A DNA stretch of 20,436 nt from a virus, in IMG/VR virus record IMGVR_UViG_3300009136_000046, positions 1-20,436 of that record; one strand, written 5' to 3'. Position numbers and translations under genes: made by a program. The notes under the pieces are model-generated. The model saw only the letters and a list, made by a program, of their open reading frames with translations, was not told the DNA's origin and made no database searches. Positions 1 to 8,409 of the stretch are shown in pieces; position 1 is the stretch's first letter; each line of letters opens with the position of its first letter.

Positions 1-366
1 GTCCCATTCATAACCAACACCATAACTAGAGGTTAGCTCATAGTTTATTACTGCACCCTGAACACTGCTAATAGTTAACGGACTGGTTATTGAAGGTAGA
101 TTAGTTGTCGAAGTCCCAGAGCTAGAAAATATAGCGTTTAAAGCGTCACAAGTTTCTACAGCTGTAGCACCATATAGCGTATCAGACTCATCAACGTACT
201 CAGCAAAGTCTATCCCTGTCGTTATATCTAAACTTTTAGCTGTGTCACTTATTGAACATGTGTCACCATTAACTGTAGCATGTAAAGAGTTTAAAAACTG
301 CGCACCGTTTGAGTCCTCTATAAATATAGCGTTAGCTGAGCTATCTTTATATACTTTTATAGTCAT
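1..366 (-). CDS. Tail fibre/spike protein, N-terminal part (runs off the window)
   Basis: An open frame starts at an ATG at 364-366 and has no stop for 122 codons to the first base, so the 3' part lies outside the window. The start overlaps the stop of the upstream 186-aa gene as ATGA. The product begins MTIKVYKDSSANAIFIEDSN, continues through a region near residues 50-80 (GIDFAEYVDESDTLYGA) and reaches a beta-rich segment around 93-122 (SPLTISSVQGAVINYE, then SSYGVGYEWD). That last part resembles the Ig-like putative repeats seen in large podophage fibres, where a phrase such as YEW precedes a 'LPSGL' loop. Isoleucine is written ATA in 9 of 10 cases, unlike the capsid genes. Role inferred: host-recognition fibre or spike. 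Gene and coding strand are clear; the exact function is not. Confidence 0.75.
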   Translation of the reverse strand, partial: MTIKVYKDSSANAIFIEDSNGAQFLNSLHATVNGDTCSISDTAKSLDITTGIDFAEYVDESDTLYGATAVETCDALNAIFSSSGTSTTNLPSITSPLTISSVQGAVINYELTSSYGVGYEWD

Positions 367-923
367 TGTTTTATCACCTGAATAGCTGAACCTGCGTTTA
401 CTAAAGTACCGCCAGCACTTAGCCTAACCTCTAAACCTATCGGGTTGTCCCTCGTGTTCAAATCTCCCATGTATATTAAGTCTGGTACTAGAGACCTTCT
501 ATATCCAACACCTGAACCACTATCTAAACGGCCTACTATTTTTTCAAGTGTATAAGAACCTGCCCCAGTGCCTAGCGTGTACCTAAACTCTAACAATGTG
601 TTATTAGTGTTTGGAGTTACAGTAAAATCATTCCTAATAAGTATACTCGACCCCAAGGATAGTTCGGTTGTATCTAACTTTCCCGTACTTGTGTCCATTA
701 ACTCTGTAACACCACTGGGTGCATATGTTTTATTAGTAAAAGCACCTAGTCCGTCATTAGGTATAACTGTCCATGTATCTTCCAGTAACGTTATTGGTGT
801 TGTCGAAGTTGATGTGTCATTGTAGTCAATGAATCCATTAGTCCCCGTATTCCCCGGTAACGTACCTTCCAGCGCCTCCTTGTAATACCTATACTCCAAA
901 CCGTTCAGACTTTCTAAAGACAT
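363..923 (-). CDS. Beta-rich virion protein, probable fibre or jelly-roll appendage (186 aa)
   Basis: The ATG at 921-923 shares TAATG with the stop of the upstream 39-aa gene, and its own TGA shares ATGA with the next fibre gene, so the three are likely translated in coupled fashion. The first ~25 residues (SLNGLEYRYYKEALEGTLPG) look like a short docking segment. Residues ~40-186 are rich in Ser, Thr, Gly and alternating hydrophobics, with a GLGAFTNKTYAPSGV stretch and a C-terminal strand pattern compatible with a C1q/TNF-like jelly roll. There is no signal peptide or membrane segment. Seven of ten Ile codons are ATA. Likely a trimeric fibre, fibre-connector or decoration protein; no catalytic motif is visible. 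The fold is inference from composition and strand pattern. Confidence 0.78.
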   Translation of the reverse strand: MSLESLNGLEYRYYKEALEGTLPGNTGTNGFIDYNDTSTSTTPITLLEDTWTVIPNDGLGAFTNKTYAPSGVTELMDTSTGKLDTTELSLGSSILIRNDFTVTPNTNNTLLEFRYTLGTGAGSYTLEKIVGRLDSGSGVGYRRSLVPDLIYMGDLNTRDNPIGLEVRLSAGGTLVNAGSAIQVIKQ

Positions 924-1042
924 TATAGCACCCCCAATTTAGTCTTGTAATAGAGTGAAGCTAACTTACCAGTACTTAACTCCGAGCTTGTTAGAGAGAG
1001 TTCCTTCAGGAAGAAGGCCCTCTTAGCCTCATTGATTGTCAT
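923..1042 (-). CDS. Small protein, 39 aa, possible virion docking module
   Basis: A frame of 39 codons starts at ATG 1040-1042 and ends in TAA at 923-925, with TAATG joining it to the next gene. A GAGGGTAAGAT leader gives a Shine-Dalgarno just upstream. The product reads MTINEAKRAFFLKELSLTSS and ends LASLYYKTKLGVL. It resembles the short 'NDxKRxFLxxxG...xLNDLxxxYY' modules found at the ends of phage minor structural proteins, and its LASLYYKTKLG is similar in spacing to EYRYYKEALEG at the start of the next gene. It could be a stand-alone connector piece or one half of a split protein. Tight spacing on both sides and full coverage of an otherwise empty gap support it as a real gene. Confidence 0.6.
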   Translation of the reverse strand: MTINEAKRAFFLKELSLTSSELSTGKLASLYYKTKLGVL

Positions 1043-1051
1043 ATCTTACCC

Positions 1052-1213
1052 TCACTTCTTTTTAGTTATCCTTCCGGCATTGCCCATATGTTTCTTAATC
1101 ATGTTAGTGTCAACATTCATAATACCTTTTGGGTTCTCTTTAGTGGCACCCTTAGGGATACCCCCCTTCTTCTTCTGGGGAGCTTTCCCCAGCTTAACCT
1201 TCACGTCTGACAT
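1052..1213 (-). CDS. Small basic hypothetical protein (53 aa)
   Basis: The ATG at 1211-1213 overlaps the stop of the spanin-like gene as TAATG, and the frame ends in TGA at 1052-1054, nine bases before the start of the 39-aa gene. The protein is highly basic: KVKLGKAPQKKKGGIPKGA at residues 5-23, a middle IMNVDTNMIKKHMGNAG and a KKK terminus. It has no membrane segment and no cysteine. Its place at the end of the lysis cassette and before the fibre genes gives no clear role; a nucleic-acid or capsid-interior protein is possible from charge alone. I do not recognise a family. The tiling of stops and starts is the main evidence. Confidence 0.6.
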   Translation of the reverse strand: MSDVKVKLGKAPQKKKGGIPKGATKENPKGIMNVDTNMIKKHMGNAGRITKKK

Positions 1214-1542
1214 TATTTCTTAACCTTTATCTCTGTAATCTTATTACCTAACAACTCAAGCTTGTCACCTAAGTTGTCCATTGTATCAATCAGCCTATCA
1301 TAGTTCTTAGACTGACCTTCCATTTGCGCCTCAAGACGGATAATCCTAGCCTTATTCTCACCCATGTTCTGCTGGAGTAGGATGTCATACTTATCTAGGT
1401 CTACTATCTTCTCAGCCAGTACTTTTACCGCCGTGGTCTGTGAAGCCAACTCTGTTTTTATGCCTGCGTACACTCCTACGCCAGCACATACAAGAGTAGC
1501 AACACCTATGACCGTGCGGATAGTTTCCTGACTTAAGCTCAT
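1213..1542 (-). CDS. Membrane-anchored coiled-coil protein, i-spanin-like (109 aa)
   Basis: Residues ~10-28 (TVIGVATLVCAGVGVYAGI) form one N-terminal transmembrane segment. Residues ~35-105 are a hydrophilic, heptad-like helix with KVLAEKIVDLDKYDILLQQN and DRLIDTMDNLGDKLELLGNK. One N-terminal TM segment plus a periplasmic coiled coil is the build of Rz-type inner-membrane spanins, which join inner and outer membrane in the last step of lysis. The gene follows the M15 peptidase and a small holin candidate and starts on the TAATG of the latter. No lipobox is seen (T-L-V-C is a poor match), and I found no embedded or adjacent Rz1-like lipoprotein. Alternatives are a second holin or an antiholin. 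Confidence 0.72.
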   Translation of the reverse strand: MSLSQETIRTVIGVATLVCAGVGVYAGIKTELASQTTAVKVLAEKIVDLDKYDILLQQNMGENKARIIRLEAQMEGQSKNYDRLIDTMDNLGDKLELLGNKITEIKVKK

Positions 1543-1712
1543 TATCCATTTTCCTTCCTAACAGTCTGGATAGTCCCAGCAATCATACCTGCCCCTGACA
1601 CAATAACTTCAATGTGTTCTGGTGCAATCACTACACCACAAGAACCTAATATAATACTAAGACCAATATAAGTAGACTTCTCTTTAAGCCTATCCATTAA
1701 CCATTCTTTCAT
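1542..1712 (-). CDS. Candidate holin (56 aa)
   Basis: ATG at 1710-1712 begins one base after the stop of the M15 peptidase (TAACATG), and the TAA at 1542-1544 shares TAATG with the next gene. The protein starts MKEWLMDRLKEKS, then has a hydrophobic stretch at ~15-30 (YIGLSIILGSCGVVIA), a short polar turn PEHIE, a second hydrophobic stretch ~36-49 (VIVSGAGMIAGTIQ) and a charged tail VRKENG. Two short membrane spans with charged ends next to an endolysin without a signal peptide fit a small holin that lets the endolysin reach the cell wall. Function rests on topology and position; there is no diagnostic motif. It is short enough for a length cutoff to skip. Confidence 0.7.
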   Translation of the reverse strand: MKEWLMDRLKEKSTYIGLSIILGSCGVVIAPEHIEVIVSGAGMIAGTIQTVRKENG

Positions 1713-1713
1713 G

Positions 1714-2067
1714 TTACCACCTCGCCTTTTTAGTACGTGTATCTATATGCGTAAAATCATCATAAGCACCTAACCCGTATTGGTCAGGGTACTTCCAGTT
1801 TAAGTATTGGGCCACCTCATCCGGGGCTATACCACTAACTACAATGTCAGCAGCCCTCCCTCTAATGTGATAGGACTTATCAGAGCCACCAACCTTACGG
1901 TTGTAAGTAGGGCACCTATTACCAGAGGTGACAGTGATGGAAGCCTGATAGGCCTCCCTCAACTCTTGTAACACCTTTACCAATTCCGCATCAACTGTGT
2001 CATAATCACAGTCTCCGCAGTTACACTTAAACTCTTTCCTGCTGAAGTTCTTACTCAGCTTTGTCAT
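1714..2067 (-). CDS. M15-family peptidase endolysin (L,D-/D,D-peptidase type)
   Basis: This 117-aa protein matches the Peptidase_M15_3 build used by many phage endolysins that cut peptidoglycan peptide stems. The zinc-binding layout is visible: SYHIRGRAAD supplies H67 and D74, and FTHID supplies H107 with D109 beside it. SGNRCPTYNRKVGG (48-61) is the usual substrate-groove segment. The N-terminus has C15, C17 and C20 in KCNCGDC, plus C52, a cysteine set common in this subfamily. There is no signal peptide, so export needs the neighbouring holin candidate. The start overlaps the end of the 556-aa virion gene by 17 nt. It could also serve in the virion during entry, since the large ejection protein shows no obvious muralytic motif. 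Family call is firm; exact bond cut is not known. Confidence 0.93.
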   Translation of the reverse strand: MTKLSKNFSRKEFKCNCGDCDYDTVDAELVKVLQELREAYQASITVTSGNRCPTYNRKVGGSDKSYHIRGRAADIVVSGIAPDEVAQYLNWKYPDQYGLGAYDDFTHIDTRTKKARW

Positions 2068-3721
2068 CTTGCTCTACTCCGAAGATAGCTATAAATTTTT
2101 CATCAAATGTTTTCTTATAGTTAGTATGTCCCTCTAAGTGCGCACCCATACGTACAAGCCTATTAAGCATAGCACCCGCCTTGGCGTTCAGTGCCCTCAG
2201 ATCAGACGTAGCAGCATTACCTAGCCTAACCCCTTGCTTGGGCTTAAACACCACACCACCGCCTTGGAAGACAGGCTCAAACAGGTCTGTAGATTTAGCA
2301 TCAGTGCCTGAGCTTGTAACACCAGAGATGTTAACTTGCTCATACTCTTTCTTAATGGCAGGCAGTACACGGTTAGTATACAAGTCCTTCATCACACTAT
2401 CAGCGTCAGCCAATACCGCAGCAGGTACACCACCCTGTGTAGTTACTAGTGTTCCCACCTCAGGGCTAGCTAAGAAAGCACTCACCTCGTTGAACTCTTT
2501 AGGGTTCTTAACACTACTAGCGTAATCAGAAACACCGATCAACGTAGACTCAAGCTGTGTATTCATAGCTTGTACTAAGTCCTGTGGATTGTCTGCTTGG
2601 TTAGAGTTCTTAACATTATCCTTAATGAACTTAAACCTACCACGTAGCGCCTCAGTTTGACTGGCATTCTTAGCTGTAACACTTGCTGGGGTAAACTCTT
2701 CACCCTCACCTAAACCTGCTTGAGTGTTGTTAGTAATACTCTCTAGGATTTTAGATGTGTGCTCATTAAGTGTAGGCAGCATAACAGTGTTAGGGCCTAG
2801 GATTTTAGTTAAAGCAGACAGCCTAGCTGTGGTATCATCCATCATGTAGCTGTATTCAAAGCCTGTACGAATGTGATCTACCTTACGCTTAAGTGTATCT
2901 AACTTAATCTTCCCTGTGATAGCGTCCTCATAAGTTTTCTTAAGGTCACCTAGTGGGGAAGAAATACTACGTAGTACATCACTACCAGCCCTAGCACCCA
3001 CTTGGTTTACAGCAGCAGCCGTTGGGCCAAACTGAGTTTCAAGAGCTTCTAGTGCTTGTGCCTCTGTTATAGTACCCTCTTGGAATTGATCTAGCGTAGA
3101 GCCAAACTCCTTACCAAGCTTGTAATATTGAGACTGCCCTAGGTTGATTACAGCAGTCTTAGCTGTAGCCACCTTGGTAGCTTCACCAACTGTAAGAGAT
3201 TGTTGAGAGAAGCTTAAGTCAGACTCAGCTTTCTGGCGTAGTTGCCATGCCTCTAGTCCCTTAGCTTTCTCCTCATCACTATCCCCCGCATTAATAAAGC
3301 CATTCTGTGCAGCCTTATTCTCTAGGTCTATCCTTAGCTGTTCTTCCTCTGTACCTTCCGAAACAACCTTGCCTAAACCAACAGTGCCTTGAAGCTTAGT
3401 CATGGTCTTAGACATAACGTCAAAGGAACCACCATCAGCTAAATACTTCTTAGCGTTATTCCTCCAACGCCTAGCACCCTCAGATTTAGTCATTGATCCT
3501 GTAGCTACAGCATCTGCAATATTCAATTGCTGTGAGGCAAAGCCTGAAGGGTCTTCACTCTCAGGTGAGAATACAGCTTCCACCCCTTGTGCAGCTACTC
3601 CTAGGGCCTTACCAATATTACTAATAGTAGAGGCCCCAGAGGTGTCTTGGACACCCCCAGTGCTAGGTGTAGATGATTGAGTATCGAAAGCTACATTGCT
3701 TGTGTCAAATACTCCTGCCAT
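2051..3721 (-). CDS. Virion protein, probable internal core/ejection component (556 aa)
   Basis: The start shares TAATG with the stop of the 1562-aa gene. The protein is mostly hydrophilic and Ala/Gln/Thr-rich with long predicted helices. A low-complexity N-terminus (residues 1-60, Ser/Thr/Gly) is followed by helical stretches such as QLRIDLENKAAQNGF and GLEAWQLRQKAESDLSF. No signal peptide, catalytic motif or membrane span stands out. Placement after gp14-like and giant ejection genes, as T7 gp14-gp15-gp16 form one block, makes an internal virion protein the best guess. In T7 the largest protein is last; here the largest comes first, so direct equivalence to gp15 is unsure. Mass spectrometry of virions would settle its status. 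Confidence 0.82.
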   Translation of the reverse strand: MAGVFDTSNVAFDTQSSTPSTGGVQDTSGASTISNIGKALGVAAQGVEAVFSPESEDPSGFASQQLNIADAVATGSMTKSEGARRWRNNAKKYLADGGSFDVMSKTMTKLQGTVGLGKVVSEGTEEEQLRIDLENKAAQNGFINAGDSDEEKAKGLEAWQLRQKAESDLSFSQQSLTVGEATKVATAKTAVINLGQSQYYKLGKEFGSTLDQFQEGTITEAQALEALETQFGPTAAAVNQVGARAGSDVLRSISSPLGDLKKTYEDAITGKIKLDTLKRKVDHIRTGFEYSYMMDDTTARLSALTKILGPNTVMLPTLNEHTSKILESITNNTQAGLGEGEEFTPASVTAKNASQTEALRGRFKFIKDNVKNSNQADNPQDLVQAMNTQLESTLIGVSDYASSVKNPKEFNEVSAFLASPEVGTLVTTQGGVPAAVLADADSVMKDLYTNRVLPAIKKEYEQVNISGVTSSGTDAKSTDLFEPVFQGGGVVFKPKQGVRLGNAATSDLRALNAKAGAMLNRLVRMGAHLEGHTNYKKTFDEKFIAIFGVEQDDKAE

Positions 3722-6700
3722 TATTTATACTCCAATAAAAATTCATATGTTGAATTAAGTTGTTCTTTAGTGTAGTTCATAGACTCAGGTAAGTTATCAA
3801 TCAACATCTTAAACTCTGCATTGTCAGTGTGACCTGACACATTCATTACAGTTTTGTATAAGCGTAAATCTTTACTTTCCACATCCTTCTTAATCATTCG
3901 ATCTAAGTGTTTACGTGCAACTTCTTCCGTAGGGCCTTTCCAAACCCTCCAAGCCTCATTATACATACGTATAACATGATCTGACTCAGATGGTGTTAGT
4001 CCGTCACGGAACAGTTGCTTCTTATAGTCACCGTACCATTGAGCCACATCATCCTTAAGTGCTTTAGATTCCCTGTAGGTCTTATCAGCTACCCACCTAG
4101 ACATAGTCTCAGTGGCTGTAGGAAAGCCTAGGGAAGCCATTAGGGCCTCACTCTCACTCACGTTAAGGTCTAAGCCATTGGCTGTCTTACCAGCCTCCAT
4201 AGCGTAGGACGCCTTCATGAAGTTTGAGTAACCAGAAGATAACTTAAGGAAGTCATTAGCAACCATTGTAAAGGTTGTTGGTGTCTCTGTGTAGTCATCT
4301 GTAAGGTTGAAGAACCTACCAGCAGTCTTAGCTAAGTTAGTTACACGAGGGTTATACCCAAAGAATAACTGACCTGATGGAGTTGAGGCTACCATCTTAC
4401 CAATGTCTGTAGTGAACAGGCCATGGATGAACTCAGCAGTGCCGTACATATCAACAGGGGCTAAGCCACTGAAGTCTACTGTAGCAGTACCATCAAAGGT
4501 TTGATTTAGTAGCGCATTAAAGAACACACCTTCTAAACCATGCACAATAGCATTACGTGCTAACTCATCTTCTGGAAGTTCTAGTCCCATGTCAGATACA
4601 ATCTCATACATTGCAGCAGGAGGTAGTGTATACATAACTGAGTTGAACAGAGCTAGCTTAGCCCTCTCAGCTTTAGACAAGTTACGGTTGAACAGCATTT
4701 GTGTTACAGCTTTATGTGGAACCTGCATGAACTGGAACAAGGCAGCAAAGCTATCTTGATTATATTTCATATCCCCAGCAGCATTCATGTTGTAGGTGTA
4801 GTTCCTAGCTAAGCCAGTAACCCTATCAGCCACTTCCGCATCAGCCATATCTAAACCTTCATCTACAGCCTTGTAGCGTTGTGCTAGCCAAGCTGTCATC
4901 ATGTTCACGTTCTCACCAGCATCAAAGCCAATCTTACGTAAGCCAGATAAAGTCATATCAGTAACTTTACCACTACCATGAGTAACCTTGTTTAACACAG
5001 GTACATCCTTAGTAGCGTCCCTTACAAGTCCAGTCTTAGTCGATAGTTCATCAGCCAAGTCACCTAAGGCACCCCTCACTAGGTTCTGCTTATCAATGGA
5101 AGCAACCAAGCCACTACGCTTAAACTGCTTGAACATTGTCTTAGCTTCACTAGCTGTCATATCTAATGACTTAAGTAACACCTTGCTAGGTTGTAGACCC
5201 ATCTGTAGATTGGTTAACAGCACCACCTCTAATGGAGCACGTCCACTAGCTACATACTTAGGGAAGTTAGCTGCAAGCTGTACGGCCTGATGGCTCTGTA
5301 CAATGAACTGACGTGCTGGGTTAGAGGCTAGGTACATATTAAAGGCAGCGTTCTTACCTGCTGCTGTAGGGCCTCTACGCTCTGATAAATCACGTAGCCC
5401 TTTCTCTGCACCTTCACTATACTTACCTAGGAAGTTAGCCATACCATTGAGGATAGATTTGTAACTATCATCAATCATATTAGCGTAACCACCTTCAAGG
5501 TAGTCAATGTATTCCCACGTAGCCCTAGCGTCTGCTAGACGTTTACTGTCCTGAGTGTTCTTACCTTGGTAAGCTACATTCTCAATGGAGGAAGGGAACA
5601 CCCTCATACCCATATCATTAGTTGGCAGGAACTCCGCAAACTGATTCATGAAGCGTTGCTTAGACGTCTCTAACACTCCACGCATACTCACCCTATTAGC
5701 TGTAGACCTAGCTGAATGAATCATACTATCAACTGGGTTAAGGATAGGTGTCTGTGAAGGGTCTAGTCCACCACTCTCATGGTTAGAGCCTAGGCGTTCC
5801 CCACGAGCACGTTGTGTACTACGTCCAGAGTTCATAGCTACGTCCCAGCGATCATCCATACTCTGCCTAGTACCTTTCATATCTAGTCGTGTGAAGTATT
5901 CGCCCTCAGGGTCGTTAGCCTGAATACGCTTAAGTAGTAGTTCCTTGTCCTTAATTGTACCAGCCGTAGCAACAGCCCTCGTCATCTCCTTACCCCCGAC
6001 CAACTCCTTCTTAATGATGAAGTGAGGGTCTGTGTAGTTTACAGTGTAGTAACCTTCCCTATAGTGTAACGCCTGACTGTTGTCAGTAAGTCCACGTAAG
6101 TAACCACCCTCCTGTGTGTTCTCAACTAGCATCTGCCTAGCTTGTCGTCCACTAACATTCATTGGGTCTTTCAGGATTGCCACACTACTGCCCTTTGAGT
6201 AGATAGCTTCTAACTCGTCGGGGGTAAGGGTTTTAATCGTACCGGAAGTTACGTCATACACTGACAAATCTTCCACATCTTGTTTACGTAAAGGCTTAAC
6301 AAACAGTTGTGTGTCAGCCCCTTTGTTAACATACTCTTTGAAGCCTTTATTCTGTAAAGACCTTACGGCGTCAACATTCTCTAACGCGTATGTAGTGTCC
6401 CAGTAGTTAGACCACTCATTCAATACTTCTCTCTCACTTGCACTAATACCTTGAGCATTAAGCTCAGTATCAGTTAAGCGCTTGCCTTTATGGTTCTGCT
6501 CTTTGATAATACTATCTAGTACAGACTGACGTTCTTTAGGCAGCTTTAAGAAGTTATTACCAAATCCACTACCAAGTTCTAGAAGCTTCTTCTCCAACTC
6601 AGCAGCCTTATCCACAGCTACGTTAGCAGCCAGCGTTAAGTGTCCATCTAGCATGGACTGTGGGTCTAACGCATAACGTTGTACACCAGAGGCAAAGCCA

Positions 6701-8409
6701 GCCAACTTACCTGTACCATCCATAGCACCAATACGGTTGAATAAGTTATTAGTAACTGTTAACTCATCCCACTTACCCATATCCATTGGGTTAAACTTAT
6801 ATTGGTAGTCAAAGCCTACTAGGAAGTCTGGCCTACCAGCTTGGTCTGCTACTGTCTCAATGGCCTTAACCTCTGCTACAGTGGAGGGTACATACTCATC
6901 CCCATCCCTACGTAACACAGTTAGTTGATCTTTAGATACGCCATAGTCTCGTAGTGCCCACTCAGCTAGGTCTAGTGAATCATCTACACTACCCCAACCA
7001 CCTTCAGTAGGGCCATAGATTGCCCTCACCTTAACACCATCTGCCACAGGATCAACTGAGAACATCTCTTTACGTGCAGACATGCCACTAACTTTCTTCA
7101 AGTCATTAACAGCATCAGCTCTTAATTGCGTCTTCTCATTCTTAGTATACTGAATAGCGCCATCATTACCAAAGGCTTCATCTACAATGTTTAAGTCTGG
7201 ATTACCAACCTTGTTGTTAACACTGCCATCAGTCTTGCCAATCTCTGGCATCATATCTCCAGAGATTGCATCAGCTCTACTAGTTCCGTACATAGCCTCA
7301 GCAGCTTCACCAGTTTCATCCAATGAAATCATCTCATGAGAGGTACGGTACTTCTCTGTGTTAGTCTCCTTGAACACTTGGCTGGTGGATGAAGGGGCAA
7401 CCTCTGATCGTGCAGCATCCCTTGTAGCGTTGGATAGGTCGTCAGCTTGAACCCTAGACAGCCTACGTAAACTCTTAACACCTGAAGCAATAGGGCCACC
7501 TAATACAGTCATGTCTAGTACAGATACAATATTATCTAACCATACATCTGAGTCAGTGTAGTAGCCATCCTCTAAGAATGTACGCAAGAAGTTAACCTTC
7601 GTGAAGTCATTCTGATCTTTCATTACAAGAGAAGAGTTCGTACTAACAACATCGGCAATCTTCTGGGCAAACTCTAGTTGTTGATCCACTGGAGCTGAGC
7701 GTAGCTTATCAATGATGTCTTGCTTAGCACTACCTAGAAGGGCCAACCCCTCCATTGTGAACTCATCATCTAGTGAGGTTTGAATCTTAGATGCCATAGT
7801 ACCTTCTACAAAAGGTAGTACAGCTTGTAAGAAATCTGCTGTAGCTGTAACACCATCTGATGTAGAGCCAGCCACTGCACGGTTAAGGATGTCCTGCTTA
7901 GCCTTCTTAAGGGCCTGTACTTCCCCCAGAGAGTCGATCATGTTAATCCTACCCACTTCCCTCTCTACAGTCTCATTACGTCCCTCAGGAGCTTCTACGG
8001 CCTCTGTAGCTAGGATGGTATTAGGATCGTACAGAGAACTCTCAGGATTCATAACAACCTCTGAGGCTGCTAGCTTTTGTTCATCTGAATACTGAGGATC
8101 AGCTAAGAACTTAACTAGCTCATTACGAGCATCGGCGAAGGCTTCTTTCCTTACGCTATCAACAATGTTCTTAGCTGCATCTGACTCAAGCTCTACATCA
8201 AGTTGTGAACTAACAACCCTGTAAGATTCAACAACTCCTTCTACATCTTTCTGTAGAAGGGCTGCCTGCGAGGCTGCATTCATATTAGACTTACGGTTGT
8301 TAATATGTACAGAGTCCTTTACTTCAAAGTCATCCATACTATATGCGTCTTGCTCCAGCTCATCTAGTGTGAACTCAGGAGCTTCTAATACAATCTCTTC
8401 TTCTGCCAT
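3721..8409 (-). CDS. Giant internal virion (ejection) protein, 1562 aa
   Basis: This is the longest gene of the window. It starts with an acidic stretch (MAEEEIVLEAPEFTLDELEQ) and overlaps the gp14-like gene by 25 nt. The body is largely helical and polar. Hydrophobic helices appear near residues ~1020-1055 (FNMYLASNPARQFIVQSHQA) and ~1240-1280 (FNSVMYTLPPAAMYEIVSDM), as might insert into a membrane during ejection. Its size and place match the T7 gp16 class (1318 aa) of proteins that leave the head and build a channel across the cell envelope. Unlike T7 gp16, I see no N-terminal lytic transglycosylase motif, so wall degradation may fall to another protein. Not clearly an RNA polymerase: no such motif was seen. 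Class is well supported by synteny; detailed homology is not shown. Confidence 0.88.
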   Translation of the reverse strand: MAEEEIVLEAPEFTLDELEQDAYSMDDFEVKDSVHINNRKSNMNAASQAALLQKDVEGVVESYRVVSSQLDVELESDAAKNIVDSVRKEAFADARNELVKFLADPQYSDEQKLAASEVVMNPESSLYDPNTILATEAVEAPEGRNETVEREVGRINMIDSLGEVQALKKAKQDILNRAVAGSTSDGVTATADFLQAVLPFVEGTMASKIQTSLDDEFTMEGLALLGSAKQDIIDKLRSAPVDQQLEFAQKIADVVSTNSSLVMKDQNDFTKVNFLRTFLEDGYYTDSDVWLDNIVSVLDMTVLGGPIASGVKSLRRLSRVQADDLSNATRDAARSEVAPSSTSQVFKETNTEKYRTSHEMISLDETGEAAEAMYGTSRADAISGDMMPEIGKTDGSVNNKVGNPDLNIVDEAFGNDGAIQYTKNEKTQLRADAVNDLKKVSGMSARKEMFSVDPVADGVKVRAIYGPTEGGWGSVDDSLDLAEWALRDYGVSKDQLTVLRRDGDEYVPSTVAEVKAIETVADQAGRPDFLVGFDYQYKFNPMDMGKWDELTVTNNLFNRIGAMDGTGKLAGFASGVQRYALDPQSMLDGHLTLAANVAVDKAAELEKKLLELGSGFGNNFLKLPKERQSVLDSIIKEQNHKGKRLTDTELNAQGISASEREVLNEWSNYWDTTYALENVDAVRSLQNKGFKEYVNKGADTQLFVKPLRKQDVEDLSVYDVTSGTIKTLTPDELEAIYSKGSSVAILKDPMNVSGRQARQMLVENTQEGGYLRGLTDNSQALHYREGYYTVNYTDPHFIIKKELVGGKEMTRAVATAGTIKDKELLLKRIQANDPEGEYFTRLDMKGTRQSMDDRWDVAMNSGRSTQRARGERLGSNHESGGLDPSQTPILNPVDSMIHSARSTANRVSMRGVLETSKQRFMNQFAEFLPTNDMGMRVFPSSIENVAYQGKNTQDSKRLADARATWEYIDYLEGGYANMIDDSYKSILNGMANFLGKYSEGAEKGLRDLSERRGPTAAGKNAAFNMYLASNPARQFIVQSHQAVQLAANFPKYVASGRAPLEVVLLTNLQMGLQPSKVLLKSLDMTASEAKTMFKQFKRSGLVASIDKQNLVRGALGDLADELSTKTGLVRDATKDVPVLNKVTHGSGKVTDMTLSGLRKIGFDAGENVNMMTAWLAQRYKAVDEGLDMADAEVADRVTGLARNYTYNMNAAGDMKYNQDSFAALFQFMQVPHKAVTQMLFNRNLSKAERAKLALFNSVMYTLPPAAMYEIVSDMGLELPEDELARNAIVHGLEGVFFNALLNQTFDGTATVDFSGLAPVDMYGTAEFIHGLFTTDIGKMVASTPSGQLFFGYNPRVTNLAKTAGRFFNLTDDYTETPTTFTMVANDFLKLSSGYSNFMKASYAMEAGKTANGLDLNVSESEALMASLGFPTATETMSRWVADKTYRESKALKDDVAQWYGDYKKQLFRDGLTPSESDHVIRMYNEAWRVWKGPTEEVARKHLDRMIKKDVESKDLRLYKTVMNVSGHTDNAEFKMLIDNLPESMNYTKEQLNSTYEFLLEYK

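Noticed and set aside
1213-1542. Lipoprotein (Rz1-like) reading of the 109-aa protein
   Set aside because: The only cysteine in the hydrophobic segment is preceded by T-L-V, which is a poor lipobox; a TM-anchored inner-membrane form fits better.
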